A DNA stretch of 64,000 nucleotides, taken from Rhizoclosmatium globosum (Eukaryota; Chytridiomycota; Chytridiomycetes; Chytridiales; Chytriomycetaceae). The notes beneath the pieces were generated by a model. That model ran no database searches. It saw only the letters and a list, made by a program, of their open reading frames with translations, and was not told the DNA's origin. The translations under genes were made by a program, and so were the position numbers. This document shows, one piece after another, positions 1-12,100 of the stretch. The stretch is taken from contig MCGO01000051.1 in the NCBI GenBank assembly GCA_002104985.1, forward strand, positions 228,247-292,246. Reading direction: 5' to 3'. Position 1 is the first letter of the stretch. Each line of letters starts with the position of its first letter.

Positions 1-1
1 A

Positions 2-1833
2 GAAGAGTTTGACTTTGACGGCGACGAAAAAGAAGTCGAAAGTGATTTCGATTCGAACGGAAAGAAATCATCGAAACGTTCGCAACAAAAGAAACGAAAG
101 GTTTCTGCGTTGGAAACCTCGAACGTGGACCAGAACGAGCTTCCCTTTTTCGGTCGTGGCGCTGCAAATCAACATAAATTCGTGGAGGAAACGGATGGCG
201 GACCTCCCGTTCCACTTCGTTCAGACGGCTCTAGGAAGAGGGTGCATCCTACGAGGGAACAGCTGGAACGCCTGGAGGCATTCTTTAAGACGAATCCTAA
301 GCCCTCTGCAGCTGAACGGGTCGAGATTTGTAATGCTGTCAATATCAACAACAGAAGTGTTCAGGTTTGTTGATTGTTATTACTTGATTTCTAATGATGA
401 TGTGGAGAGTTTGGCTAATTTGAACTGTACCATCACAGATTTGGTTTCAAAACAGACGAGCAAAGGCGAGAAAGGAAGCACCTATTGAAGCCTCAGAAAC
501 GGCCGTGAGAGAACCGGCCGTAAAGAAACCGAAACCGTTTTCTCAACCGACGAGAGTTAACTCTGACGTTCAAGCTTTATTGGAGTTTGCCACTTCGTCT
601 GTGGCTGGACCTAATACCGCAAATCCAAATAATGTTTCTCCAAGCGTTCCTTCTTCAAAGATTCATGCTACTCCTGTTTCTCATCATACTTCTGTTGCTC
701 CAATGTCACATTCACAGGAACCGCCTCATCATCCCCTTCAGCAACACCAAGATATCTTTTATCCCACTGACCCGCACTCTTTCCCTCCTGCTCCCACTGC
801 CCTTCCTCAAATCTCCCATTCGTCTTACGCACCTCCAGAGCCAGCACCCTTGATGGACCCATCATTCCCAGGCCCTTACGACCCTCACTACTCGCATCCA
901 CCACCACCTCCTCCACACCAACAACACGCACCACCATCACCATACTTCAACACTCCACCAACCCGTATCCACGCAACAGACCTGACAATCGGCTCCTGGC
1001 GCCGAATCTCAAACCCACCAACAACACCACTCCTCTGCGACATCTCCCCCGTCCAAGGTCTAATGCGCTGGTCCTTCACAGAAGGCGGATACGGCTTCAG
1101 ATTCCAAGTCCTCCTCATGACGATCGTCGACGTTAGTATTCAGCATGGAGCTGGCGAGACTGTTGTCGTGCTTGATTTGTGTAGTCCGCCGCAGTTTTTG
1201 AGGGAGCTTGTTGATGGCGATGGACGATGTACAGGGCTTTTTGCGGGATGTGGGGACTTCACGGAGGGTGGAGAGGCGGGGAGGTGGTTGAGATGGAGGA
1301 TTGGGTTTATGGGAAGCGGTGGGGAGGGTGAGAGGTTGTTTGGAGTGCTTGAACGGTATTTTGAGGGGTTGAGGAGTGTTGGTGGGAATAGTGGTGTTCC
1401 TCCTGGGAGTGCTGGGGAGTTGCATGGGGCTGGGGATGTTGTCGGGCAGGGGCAGCATCAGGAATATCCGTATCCGCCGTTTGAGGGACAAGGCTATGAA
1501 GCTCAGCATCAACAGCGGGAGCCCGTTTATCAGGAACAGAATGGATACCACCCTCAAGCAGATCACCACCAACTGCAGCAGCCACAACATTATCAAAGCC
1601 ATGAAGAAGCATATAATGGATCTCAGCATTTCCAGCATCATGCGCCTGTCACCGCACCAAACCAATTTTCCGAGATTCCGCCAAATAATCAATTCGAACA
1701 AACACAATTTAATGAACCTGCGACCGTCCAGTTTGGAGGCACAGAGCAGTTGTTTGAGCCTTCATACGAACAGAGCCAGCAACAACAGAATCCACCGCAA
1801 GAGAATCCGGAATATAAAGCAGATCAGCTTTAA
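2..1833 (+). CDS. Homeobox transcription factor, 5' end outside window
   Basis: Two exons are visible: 2-364 and 439-1833, joined across a 74-nt GT-AG intron (phase 0). The frame is open to the left edge, so the true start is outside the window. A basic/acidic stretch with a KKRK nuclear-localisation-like motif precedes a homeodomain of about 60 residues. The intron falls inside the recognition helix, after RSVQ and before IWFQNRRAK, so W48, Q50, N51 and R53 of the canonical homeodomain are present. It should bind DNA in the nucleus. The next ~430 residues hold a Pro/His/Gln-rich linker, a folded-looking segment opening with DLTIGSWRRIS, and a long Gln/His-rich tail of the activation-domain type. 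The homeodomain call is firm; target genes are unknown. Confidence 0.9.
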
Positions 1834-2002
1834 ATATTTAATGCTTATTTTGCTATAGTAATTTTGGGAATATAATAATCGTTGTTTATTTATTTCTACA
1901 TAATCAGAAGCTACATAATCAGTTAGGTTCAAAACGATGATTTTACTTAATCCTTTCTCTTCTCCTTTCTCATCAAATTAACAATTCATTCCACATCTAT
2001 CG

Positions 2003-4524
2003 ATGCTCATTCCAGAGATCATCCGCCAAATCATCCTCTACCTCCCCATCGATGGAAACCTACAAAACATACCCCTAGCATTCGGTAAAAGCAACAAGTT
2101 TGCTCCATGGATCCTCCGCGACGCATCCTTTGCCACACTCCACATTCAGCAGTGGTCACTCCGCCATAACTATACTCTATCAGATGCGTCCAGCCTCCTA
2201 CAAAGTAACATATGGAATCGACTCCCTTTTCATACAAGGCTGCGTTGTTTCGAATAGCATTTGTCGCTGAGAGTTTCGAGCTTGTTGGAGTGCCCGGACT
2301 TGAGTTTAGTGAATTTGTTGAAGGGTCTCTGCTTGGACTGGTGAAGTGGTCTGATGAAGGGGTGGTCAAGTTGGTTGCGGTGTTGGCTGCGGACTTAGGG
2401 TTTGATGTCCATATACAAGGGAAAGTGATGAACTGGTGCTGCTATTTTGGGTATATGGAGGCTGTGAAGTATTTATTGGTGACGGCGAAGGTTGTTCCGA
2501 GTGACAGTGGAGTAGATTTGAGGTATGCGATTGATCAAGGGAGGGGTGACGTTGCGGGTTTGTTGGTTTCTGATGGAAGATCGTTTTATGATACGGTTTT
2601 GGCGGATGCGGCGGGGAAGGGGCTTATTGATCTTGTGGATGTTCTGCTTGATGATTCTCGTGTTCGTGCAGCAGAGACGTCGAACTTGGCGATTCGAAAC
2701 GCGGCTGGAGCAGGACACCTTGATATCGTTCAGAAGCTTCTTGGTGATTCTCGGTATTGTGTGTCCAAGGATCATTCTCTTGGTTTGGCGGAAGCTACGC
2801 GAAACTGTCGGTGGCATGTTGTGGACTATTTATTCCCACTTGCTGTCGTGAATAACCAGGAAGATATGGATGCTGTGTTTTTGCTCGCTAGTGAAGGTGG
2901 ACGTGTCAAACTGGTGCAAGCTTTGTGGACAGGGAAATATGTGACACCTGAATTGGATGGCGAAACAGCCTTTATTGCGGCTTACGAGAACGGGCACGTT
3001 GATGTCGTTGATGTTTTGCTTCGATTGAAAGTTATTGATCCTGTTGAAGCTGCGTTTCGTGTCATTGATGATGCGTTGAATAATGCGGATTATGCAATGG
3101 TGAGAAAGTTGCTTCAATATCCTGAGGTACAGGCAATCGCTAGTCCTCGTATCATGAACTGGGCTATTTACGATTCTATCGTATTCGAAAATACGAACAT
3201 GTTGCAACACATTCTAGAAATTCGCGATGATGTGGATCCAAACGTCAGAGATTGTTTTCAAACAGCTTGTAAACGAGGCTACGCGCCATCTCTAAAAATT
3301 CTATTTGATGATTCAAGACTCGATATTCTCACTGATCCATTGCTGCTACAAGGAGTCAAAGACAATATATTCCAGATCCTTGTTCAACATCCTCGGTCAA
3401 ATGTCCCCACAAGTGTAATTCATAAGTCTCTCAAATATTTCTGTTCACGTCGGTTATATGACCGTGCTAGGCTTCACTTCCTTCATCATAATCTGCGGGT
3501 GGCTAAAGACGTACTTTCACGGGTTTTCGGAACAGATTCAAATCTTGGAGAATATCTCCGAGATCAATTAATATTCGCTTCCAAATGCAAGGACTTTCTA
3601 ACTGTGAAATCGATTCTCTCTCATCCCCGATGGGATCCTCAACACGATGAAGCGGTGGATGAAGTCTTGATTGGTATATCGCAGTTTGGAACGAATAAGG
3701 AGTACGATAATGATGTTATTCGGTTCGTATTGAGGCATCGACGGTATACGGAGTGCAAACTTGTTGAGGAAGGGACGCGGCAATGGTACCTGTTGCATAT
3801 CTCACATGCTCTGCTGTTCCCTACAATTGCGCCGGATATTTTTGAAGGGAATATCGGAATCTTGCGTTGGGCTGTTGAAAATCGACTAGAAGGCCTGGTT
3901 CTACTCTTGATTGAAGGTCGTGAAAGCGGGGACATATCTGGAGATGATCATTATATTCTCAGGACGGTCGCGAGGTTCTGTGGAGTCGGCTATTCTTGGT
4001 CATCCATGTTTGTTGAGTTGTTGAATGTGAATGTGCGGTGGTTCGAGGAGAATTGTGTTGTGCCAAGGAGTCAGGAGGAGGTTAATTGGCTGTTATTTCG
4101 GGAACTCAAGTCAATGGAAAAAGACAGAAAAGTGGATGTGGCAAGAAAACTATTTTTGTGGGCTGTGACGACAGGGTTGGGGTTAGTTGTTGTTTTGCTT
4201 ACTCATTTCTGGGATATTAGACTGCCTTATGAACACGGCTTGGAGCTTGCAGCTGAATTAAATAATTGCGAGTTGGTCAAGTTTTTCTTGAAAATTGGGA
4301 AACTGGATCCAATTAGTCGAGAGTATTGGGGATTGCGAAAGGCTGTTGAGAATGGCTGTGTTGCGTGTGTCGGATGCTTTTTGGAGCGGAAAGAAGTGAA
4401 ATTGTTGGAAGTTGGCAGTAACATGATATCGGTCGCCACTGAGCGTGGGTATGCTGAAGTTGTAGTTCTGCTGCAAGCGAAACTTGACCTACAGAAGGGA
4501 CTGTCCATCCATACATCCAAGTAA
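2003..4524 (+). CDS. Ankyrin-type repeat protein with F-box-like N-terminus; apparent 1-nt frameshift
   Basis: The first ATG at 2003 opens an F-box-like segment (IPEIIRQIILYLP, then a run resembling LAFGKSNKFAPWIL). That frame closes at 2257. A second frame runs from about 2212 to a stop at 4524 and encodes ~770 residues of degenerate helical repeats of ankyrin type (for example AIRNAAGAGHLDIVQKLL and TAFIAAYENGHVDVVDVLL). The two frames meet at a run of four T (2227-2230). One extra T would give the continuous reading LPFSYKAALF. No GT-AG intron of suitable length and phase bridges them. The repaired length would be about 840 residues. It is either an assembly indel or a real lesion. The function is probably protein binding, perhaps ubiquitin-ligase adaptor, by inference only. 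Confidence 0.7.
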
Positions 4525-4601
4525 CACCTCAATTATTTAATTAAAGAAATCTTTTTGTTATTCCTTTTTCTTCTTTGTAGAATATTTCTCTTTTCCAAAC
4601 C

Positions 4602-5161
4602 ATGTTCAGACTTGCCCGCATTGGAACCGCCGCTCGCTTGCCAACCTTCTCTCGCAATGCCTTTGCAGGCATCCGATTCCTTTCCGATGACATGAAGGCC
4701 CGCATTGACAAGGTACGGTCTTCCCCTTTTGCACTTTTGACAAGCTGGATTTCCGACTGATTTCCAAATGAACGATGTTGCAGGCAGTCAACGGACACGA
4801 TGTGCTGGTGTTTATGAAGGGAACCAAGGAGGCGCCTCAGTGTGGCTTCAGCAGAGCAGTTGTGCAAGTGTTGAACTCGCAAGGTTGGTTAAGATTCAAT
4901 ACAACCTTGTAAGCTTATCACTTAACAGGCGTCAAGTACTCCACCGTCAATGTTCTCGCTGATGAAGAAGTGCGCAATGGCATCAAAGAGTACAGCAGCT
5001 GGCCAACGATCCCTCAAGTGTATGTGAAGGGGGACTTTGTGGGTGGATGCGATATCATTGTGGACATGTTCAAGAGCGGAGACCTTACACGGATGCTTGT
5101 TGAGAAGGAGCTGCTTCCAAAGGAGGCGTTGGATGAGATTAATGCGAAAGAGAACAAGTAA
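4602..5161 (+). CDS. GRX5: Mitochondrial monothiol glutaredoxin, Grx5 type
   Basis: Three exons, 4602-4712, 4784-4883 and 4929-5161, give 147 residues in exact frame. The N-terminus ([20 protein letters not shown]) is Arg-rich without acidic residues, as in a mitochondrial presequence. The monothiol active site CGFS follows APQ at about residue 57. WPTIPQVY and the GGCDI motif for glutathione binding follow. Proteins of this family hand [2Fe-2S] clusters from the scaffold to targets in mitochondrial iron-sulfur assembly, and the length matches them. The gene starts 77 nt after the ankyrin-type gene and is followed closely by the transporter gene on the same strand. Family assignment is firm. 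Confidence 0.93.
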
Positions 5162-5205
5162 ATTACTAAATTGTTGTTACTATTATTATCATTATTCGAA
5201 ACACA

Positions 5206-6585
5206 ATGTCGCTTCACTTTGACGATGCCGTTGCCACTTCAACTGGAGTATTTATTGTGATTGCGATGAACTGTCTCAGCTCGTTTGGCGTTAATGTCCA
5301 GGCTGCGGCGCTGCGGGAACGACGACCGGTTCTTGCGCAAGACGAAGACCCGCTTCTTTCGTTGGAAGATTCTCAGGCGCAGACTCAGGCGCAGTCGCAG
5401 CCTCCGAAAGTTTTTCCGTTTCTTCCTTTGGCGGTGCGGCCGTGGCTTTGGCTTATTGGTTGGTTTGAAGGTGTTTGAGATGGTTACTGAGACTGAGAGT
5501 AATAGGCTTCATTGCGTACCTCGTACCTCAAGTATTTGGATCTATCTTGGCTTTAAACTTTATATCCCCTATCTTGCTGGCTCCACTGGGCTCCTCTGGC
5601 CTCGTCTTTAACGTGTACTTCTCAAGTTTATTGGTTGGGACGAAAGTAGGTCCCTGGGACTACGTTGCAACTGGCCTCATTGTCGTTGGTGGTTCTATAG
5701 TGAGCCTCTTTGGGAATGTCGATGTTGAGCTCAAAGGTACGTGTTTTGCCCAGTCCTAATATTCTTTGTTCAACTCGATTCCTCTACATCTGGAATCAGT
5801 CAACTAATTCTTAAATACAGACTTTGATACTCTATTAAAGTTATTCAAATCCTCGTTGTTTCGATCGTACTTCTCATCAATCATTGCTTTACTCCTGATA
5901 TGTCTCTTCACTGCGATCGCGTTGGAAATACGGAAATCCAGACTGTTGATTGCCGCGCATGAATTGGAGTTTGAGGATGTCGGTGGCCCAGAAGCTGAGG
6001 CGAGAATAGAGGTTCTACAAGTTGGTGCCACAGCATATGACCATCACATTGGGTTCCTCTATTCCTCTTGCGGTGGTATCGCAGGTGAGGTATTTCATTC
6101 AATTGGTTCTGCCAACTGACCCCGCGCCTTCAAGCCACATTAACGTTGACGATCATGAAGTGCGGATTAAACTTGATATCCTCTGCATCCGGGATTATGG
6201 ACAAAACCAGCTTTCAATCGTGGTCTGAAATACTCATATCGGTGTTCCTGCTCATCACAATAGCGACATCCATTGTATTGCAGTTAGTGACGCTCAACAA
6301 AGGTACGCGACCTCTTCCCATCAACACATTACCATACCGTCCGTCCAACTAACTATTCAAAACCCAGCCATCGTATTCATATCCCCGCTCATCGCCGTCC
6401 CCGTATTCTACACCTTCTTCACAAGTTTATCTGTTAGTAACACGCTTGTGATGGTCTTTGCTGTTCCCGAGATCGAGCTGCCAGACGGCATCGCGTTTAT
6501 GGTGCAGATGGCGATTGTGGGTGTGACTATTATTGTAGGTGGGGTGTGGGTGTTGAGTTATTCGTCAATGGCGGGGCGGAAATGA
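5206..6585 (+). CDS. NIPA-type (DUF803) magnesium transporter-like membrane protein
   Basis: Five exons, 5206-5470, 5506-5736, 5821-6084, 6135-6302 and 6368-6585, sum to 381 residues with consistent phase 1 junctions. Hydrophobic helices cover most of the length. After a short N-terminal helix and a polar Gln-rich loop come motifs shared with the NIPA family: IGWF, NFISPILLAPLGSSGLVFN, a Gly-rich helix IVVGGSIVSLFG, and GFLYSSCGGIA. NIPA proteins are multi-pass transporters linked to magnesium movement; that substrate is family knowledge and not visible here. The first intron is only 35 nt (5471-5505). Skipping it is required to join WFEG to FIAYLVPQ, so I consider it real. The start is the first ATG, 44 nt after the Grx5 stop. 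Confidence 0.82.
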
Positions 6586-6730
6586 TGTGGGAGCTGTAGA
6601 TCATACCAAGGGAGATATATAAAATTGATTGATATAGTTCTGGTGTTTGTATTCTGTGAGCTTGTCGACGTATCTAGTGATTCTGCAGTTCTGAGTTTTT
6701 AATTATGTGCTTCTCTTTTGGCGCTCGAGC

Positions 6731-6746
6731 GTTGTATAGTGTAGTG
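6731..6746 (+). repeat. Partial copy of the tRNA-Gln 5' region
   Basis: The 16 bases GTTGTATAGTGTAGTG at 6731-6746 are identical to 6797-6812 of the downstream tRNA-Gln (late acceptor stem into the D arm). The following sequence diverges and cannot form an anticodon or T arm. It looks like a decayed or partial duplicate of the tRNA gene lying 66 bp upstream. Confidence 0.6.
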
Positions 6747-6794
6747 TAAAACGGCATAGGTTTTAAGGATGTTTAATCCTTCTCGATATATCGA

Positions 6795-6868
6795 AGGTTG
6801 TATAGTGTAGTGGTTTAGCACCCAGGTTTCTGATACCTGTAACCCCGGTTCGAGTCCGGGTACGACCT
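6795..6868 (+). tRNA. tRNA-Gln (anticodon CTG)
   Basis: This 74-nt segment folds as a tRNA by eye. The acceptor stem AGGTTGT pairs with ACGACCT (one G-T pair). The D region carries an A-box-like TAGTGTAGTGGTTTAGCA. The anticodon stem CAGGT/ACCTG encloses the loop TTCTGAT with anticodon CTG, reading CAG (Gln). The T arm CCCGG-TTCGAGT-CCGGG contains the B box. No intron is visible. The spacing and closing pairs are canonical, so confidence is high. Confidence 0.92.
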
Positions 6869-7688
6869 CGTTTTGAACACGATGAATAGATTGATTGCGG
6901 GGAAGGAGGGTGGGTGTGTGTGGGAAAACAACAACCAATGGCAGCGAACCCATTGGTTCGCGGTGTTTTGGACTGGCCAGACTGCCTCAATACTATTAAC
7001 GCCCTCGTAATTCTCAGAGAGGATCTTCCTTATGGTCAGGGCAACAAAGCACAACTCCCCGCCATTCTTCGGTGCTGTCATTCAAACCGCGAAAGCCGAC
7101 GTAGCTGTTTATTCCTGTTTACTCATATATTATACTCCAATAAATATATTTTTGCGTCAAGAATTGTGGTTGTTGTGTTGTTGTGCAGGATTCTTTGTGT
7201 TTCGAACGTACAGCACATACACAACACAAAGAAGATTTGAACAAACTTAGACACATCTTTTATGTCTCCTTCATAGCTGTTAGCAATAGAAAGTAGAGAT
7301 GCCTGTTCAGTTATTTACACCAAAAGTAGTCGACGCGTTTTACAGTGATGGCAGCCTCGCCTCGAGGCGACCTAAACAAACAATAAGAAATAAAGTAACT
7401 AGATGTATTCCTCTTTATTATTTGGTGCAACGAGCACTGCGCAACTACGCACCAGTTTTTCGTCCCTGACAATTCCAGTTTTCCTTTAAAAGACGCGCTT
7501 TTGCTCTCCTCCCCTCCCCAAAAATATCTCTCTCACAAACTCCACCGGCTTCTCAAGTATGGCTTCCTGACCCCCACTCGCCCTCCACTCTTTGTCCAGT
7601 TCTACTCGGGTCCCAGTCTTCATCCAGATCTACCCCAGTCTTGGTCTTTGGCCCATTGGATCCTCCACCTGTCAAGTCTGTCTTCTGG
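6869..7688. other. Intergenic, no gene recognised
   Basis: Between the tRNA and the minisatellite I see no convincing coding exon. The reading frames present are short and lack codon-level or domain signal. A 7-bp stem hairpin, GCGAACC-CATT-GGTTCGC, lies at 6944-6961. Pyrimidine-rich sequence leads into the satellite after about 7500. Confidence 0.5.
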
Positions 7689-8456
7689 ATACTGGGTCAT
7701 ATCTGTGCGAGTTTCCCCCTGCCCTCATCTGAAGCGGAAGGGGGGCTGCAGGACCCAAGCTGGAATACTGGGTCATATCTGTGCGAGCTTCCCCCTGCCC
7801 TCATCTGAAGCGGAAGGGGGGCTGCAGGACCCAAGCTGGAATACTGGGTCATATCTGTGCGAGCTTCCCCCTGCCCTCATCTGAAGCGGAAGGGGGGCTG
7901 CAGGACCCAAGCTGGAATACTGGGTCATATCTGTGCGAGTCTCCCCCTGCCCTCATCTGAAGCGGAAGGGGGGCTGCAGGACCCAAGCTGGAATACTGGG
8001 TCATGTCTGTGCGAGTTTCCCCCTGCCCTCATCTGAAGCGGAAGGGGGGCTGCAGGATCCAAGCTGGAATACTGGGTCATGTCTGTGCGAGTTTCCCCCT
8101 GCCCTCATCTGAAGCGGAAGGGGGGCTGCAGGACCCAAGCTGGAATACTGGGTCATATCTGTGCGAGTTTCCCCCTGCCCTCATCTGAAGCGGAAGGGGG
8201 GCTGCAGGACCCAAGCTGGAATACTGGGTCATATCTGTGCGAGTTTCCCCCTGCCCTCATCTGAAGCGGAAGGGGGGCTGCAGGACCCAAGCTGGAATAC
8301 TGGGTCATATCTGTGCGAGTTTCCCCCTGCCCTCATCTGAAGCGGAAGGGGGGCTGCAGGACCCAAGCTGGAATACTGGGTCATATCTGTGCGAGTTTCC
8401 CCCTGCCCTCATCTGAAGCGGAAGGGGGGCTGCAGGACCCAAGCTGGAATACTGGG
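7689..8456. repeat. 76-bp minisatellite, ten near-identical copies
   Basis: Units begin with ATACTGGGTCAT at 7689, 7765, 7841, 7917, 7993, 8069, 8145, 8221, 8297 and 8373, with a last partial unit at 8449. The period is exactly 76 bp. Differences cluster: copies 2-3 share GAGCTT, copy 4 has GAGTCT, copies 5-6 share CATGTCT, and copy 5 has GGATCC where the others have GGACCC. The remaining copies look identical, suggesting recent expansion or conversion. Each unit has CCCCCT ... AGGGGG arms that could pair, and a G6 run. Because 76 is not a multiple of 3, the array is unlikely to be coding. Confidence 0.95.
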
Positions 8457-9178
8457 AATATTACTTTTCATTTATTCAATAAACCCATTATTGATAATGA
8501 CATACTTTTTGTTTTCTTATTTTCAGTTTGTTCAGTTAATAACTCTCATAAAATGGAAAACACTGGTACAGATCCAGATTGCTGTATCAATCACATTGCT
8601 TACTCTTCTCAACACAAATCCACCATTAATGGAATACCTCGTCCGTTCACCTTCTTCTCTGTATTGTCTATTTCTGTCCCGTTAAGCTGTCAAGCCAACA
8701 TCAAAGTCTCAATGGCGTAGAATGCGGCGCAAACCCGCTTCATCTGTGCCAGTGAGAGGTGCAGTCTTTCTTCTGTTCATTCTTGTCTGAAGTATTCAAA
8801 GAAGGAGCTCTGTTAAACCTGCCTATTCCTGCTGCTGCCAATCTTCTCGCTCCACGCTCTAAAACCTTGCCTTTGATTCCTGTTCTTCCAAGCCATGCAG
8901 ACAAAGAGAAAGCTGTGATAACTGGACAACAAACTACGTGTCTTGGGGCGAGCACAAAGAATACCGCATTCCCAACGGACCAAAGCGTAGAGGTAAGTCA
9001 CTCACTACAAGTTTGATCCATTAACCCACAGTCAGTCTAAGCAACCAACTGCAGTCTCCGCGCCTGTCTTCGTCTTTGGATCGAACATGACGAGTGAATT
9101 CACGTTTGTGCGGATTCCCTTGCTCGGAGTGCACATTGTTCAATAAAGAATGTCTTTCTTTTATTTGTCTAAACAAGA
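8457..9178. other. Intergenic between minisatellite and FYVE-RING gene
   Basis: About 720 bp with no recognised gene. Reading frames of 60-90 codons exist on both strands around 8740-9016 but overlap each other antisense and match no family I know. The stretch is AT-rich near 8460-8560. It probably carries the promoter of the downstream ten-exon gene. Confidence 0.4.
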
Positions 9179-12100
9179 ATGCAAAGCCACGACACACGCA
9201 TCCTCGCGGCCGCAGCCACAGGCGACACCGAATCGCTGATGACACTTTTGCGGATTCGGCGGAGCAGTAGTACTTGTAGTAGCAGTAGTAGCAGTAGTGG
9301 CGTTGAAGTCGGAGAAGCAACCACCACCGAATTCAACCTGAATCGACTCGTTGGTCCGTCTCAAACTTGTCCGATTCTTGTTGCGGCTTCAAAGGGCCAC
9401 TTTGATGCGGTTGTTTTACTGGTTTGTTTCGAATGGATGGGTGTTTAGTCACTAGTGTTGGGTAAAAGAGGTGCTAAACATGGGCATTGAACTAGGTCGA
9501 TCGCGGTGGGGCTCAAGTCGATGTTACGGACAAGGACGGAGAAGTATTCAACTATTGTTCTTTTTGTTTGTTTGTTTGTTTGAGGAATTGAAGAACGTGT
9601 CTTGAAAACAGACGGCTCTCTTGAAGGCGGCTCAGAAGGGCTTCGAAACTATCGTCTCGTTCCTGATTGATCGACTCGCGAATGTGAACCATGCCGATAA
9701 CGAAGGTTGGACGGCGCTTCATAATGCGGCATCAGGTGGCTTTTACAATGTTGCAAAGTGTTTGGTGGAGAATGGCGCGAGTGTCGATGCTGTTTCGAGG
9801 AATCATCGCTTTACTCCTCTGAGTACGTGCTTTGAATTGTAGTGCGTATTGGTGATGGGTGTTTAATTAATGGGGTACAGTGAACGCGTCGTCAAAGGGC
9901 TACGGTGATGTTGTTCAACTGCTTTTGTCAAAGAATGCTTCAACAACACTCATCAACAAACACGGAGACTCGGCTTTTGCATTGGCTGCTCAATCGGAAC
10001 ATTTGTCTATCTGCCACCTTCTTGCATCCTCTACGTCCTCTTCTTCAAACACATCTACTCCTTCAACAACAACACTTCACTCTGCTGACATTGAAATTGT
10101 GTTTGAAACTCAATCTTCTACTCTCTTTCATTCTTCTACTTTTACGCACACCTCTTTGATCCATAAAGGGTCCTTTTTCGTAACATATTCTGGATTGATT
10201 CAGGGCTTGCAAGATATAAAGTTGCCTACTATAGCTACTTTTCCTCGAGATGCGGTGCGTATCCTTTGTTTATGGGTGGATGGTAATTGGTGATTGGTGA
10301 TCGAGTGGGATAAGTGAAATAGAGTGACAACACAAGCGGAACTCGTTGTCAGGATACAATATCGATCCAAATACTTCTTACCCCCTTTTACTCACATTTT
10401 TTTTTGCATTCCACAGAAAATAGAACAAGGCGACATCACACTAACACCTCCACACGGCCCATGGTTCTGGCTCACAGACTGGAAAATAGACCTAGACAAC
10501 ATATTCAACGGCCTCGACGACCCCGACGACAACGTCCCATGCGATGAAGACGGATGGCGGTAAAAAAAAAAAATCATTATTCCAATCAACAACCTCAAAC
10601 ACTTCTCCCAGATACAAAACCCCATCAACAACCTCAAAATACCACTCCACGCTCCCACACACAGGTTTCGGCGCCTTGATACGTCGTCGTCGATGGATCC
10701 GTATTCGGAAACGGAAACTGAATTTAAGTGTTCGTAAAGAGGTTGATTACTTGGATCGAGCGCGGACGTTGATTCCTGCTTCTGGGGCAGGGGGTGTTGT
10801 GGAGGGGGATTTGAAGGCGTTTGAGGGGGTGATTCAGGTTTTGTTGGCGGGGATTAAAGGTATTGTTTTTTTGTTTGGTGTATGTGGGGGTTGTTGATTA
10901 ATTGGAGTTTTATGGTAGTTGATGGGGATGAACGGAGGAAGAAGGAGGCTGTTGTGCTTGTTACGGAGTTGCTTGAGCGCGCGGAAAAGATTGTTGAGAT
11001 GCGGAATGGGGATGGGGGGAAGGGAGAAGCTGAGATTGGGGAATCTGAGGAACAGCAGGGAGAATCGAATGATGCATCGTCTTCTTTTTTCGGTGATGCC
11101 TCCTCCTCTTCTGCCGCTGCCATTGTTGCTGTAGCGTCTGTTGTTGGTGAGGAGGCGGGACAAGGTTATGCGACTGGGCCACAGAAGGTGTGTTTTGCTC
11201 TCAGAGCTATAGCGTTAATTAATCTGTGAATATAATAGCCACCGCGATCTTCGGCGAGTGGGCGAAGCAGTCCTTCTAAACAGGACGATCTGGACTCTGC
11301 TCATACAGGTGGAACTACGGATACGGATTGGCGCGCAGGAATACTTGCCTCCGCAGGATGGAAAATGGAGGGAACTGATTTAGCTATCGATGTTGAGACG
11401 CCTGCTTTTGGTTTGTTTTCGTACAGCTTTTGTTTTTGCTTGCTAAAACAGTTGTATAGTTGGTTTACCACTCCAAATCAACGATACACAAGGTGGACAA
11501 TGGACATCCGTTGATGCACTCGTATATTCCGGCGACGATGCACAACCTAACGACGATGAGAACGACGAATCTGTGGAACCTGTTCGCGGCGATGAAGATA
11601 TTCTTGCACATTACGAGACAACACCCCGTTTTGCACCTGCACTTCCGCGTGCGAGTCAAACCGTGCGAACCCCACTTGCGCCCACTGTCACAGACGCTGA
11701 CGAGGACGTGACGGCGGAGACGACCGTCACGCGCTTGGATCTCCGGAAAATGAGTGTGGCTTCTTTGAGCTCTTATGGAAGCGCAGACGATGAGTTTCAA
11801 GACCCTGTAGAACCTATTGAGTCTGCTGATGCTGCTCAAACTGAAACCGGGGTTGAGATTCGAGTACGTACGCCGACTGGGCGGGAGACTCCGAATCCGG
11901 TTCTGTTGGGCAGTTCTGCGGGGAGTACGGTCACGGGTATGATGGCGCGTGAACGGAGTCCTGTTGGGTCGTGGCAGGACAGTGGGGCTGTTGTTAGTTG
12001 CAAGTTGTGTCGGAAACGGTTTACGCTGTTTTTGAGGAAACATCATTGCCGGTAACGTTTTGTTGGTATGTTGAATCTACAGGCTGACAAATCTCCTAGG

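Noticed and set aside
2208..2241. 34-nt intron to explain the frame change in the ankyrin-type gene
   Set aside because: A GTAACA...ACAAG intron leaves the wrong phase; a single missing T in the TTTT run explains both sides.
7501..8720. Several open frames with repeated CPHLKRKGGCR peptides
   Set aside because: They are one 76-bp non-coding tandem repeat read in rotating frames; 76 is not a multiple of 3 and the peptide changes frame every copy.
8740..9016. Opposed 85- and 71-codon frames near 8.8 kb
   Set aside because: They are antisense to each other with no family match, splice context or compositional support.
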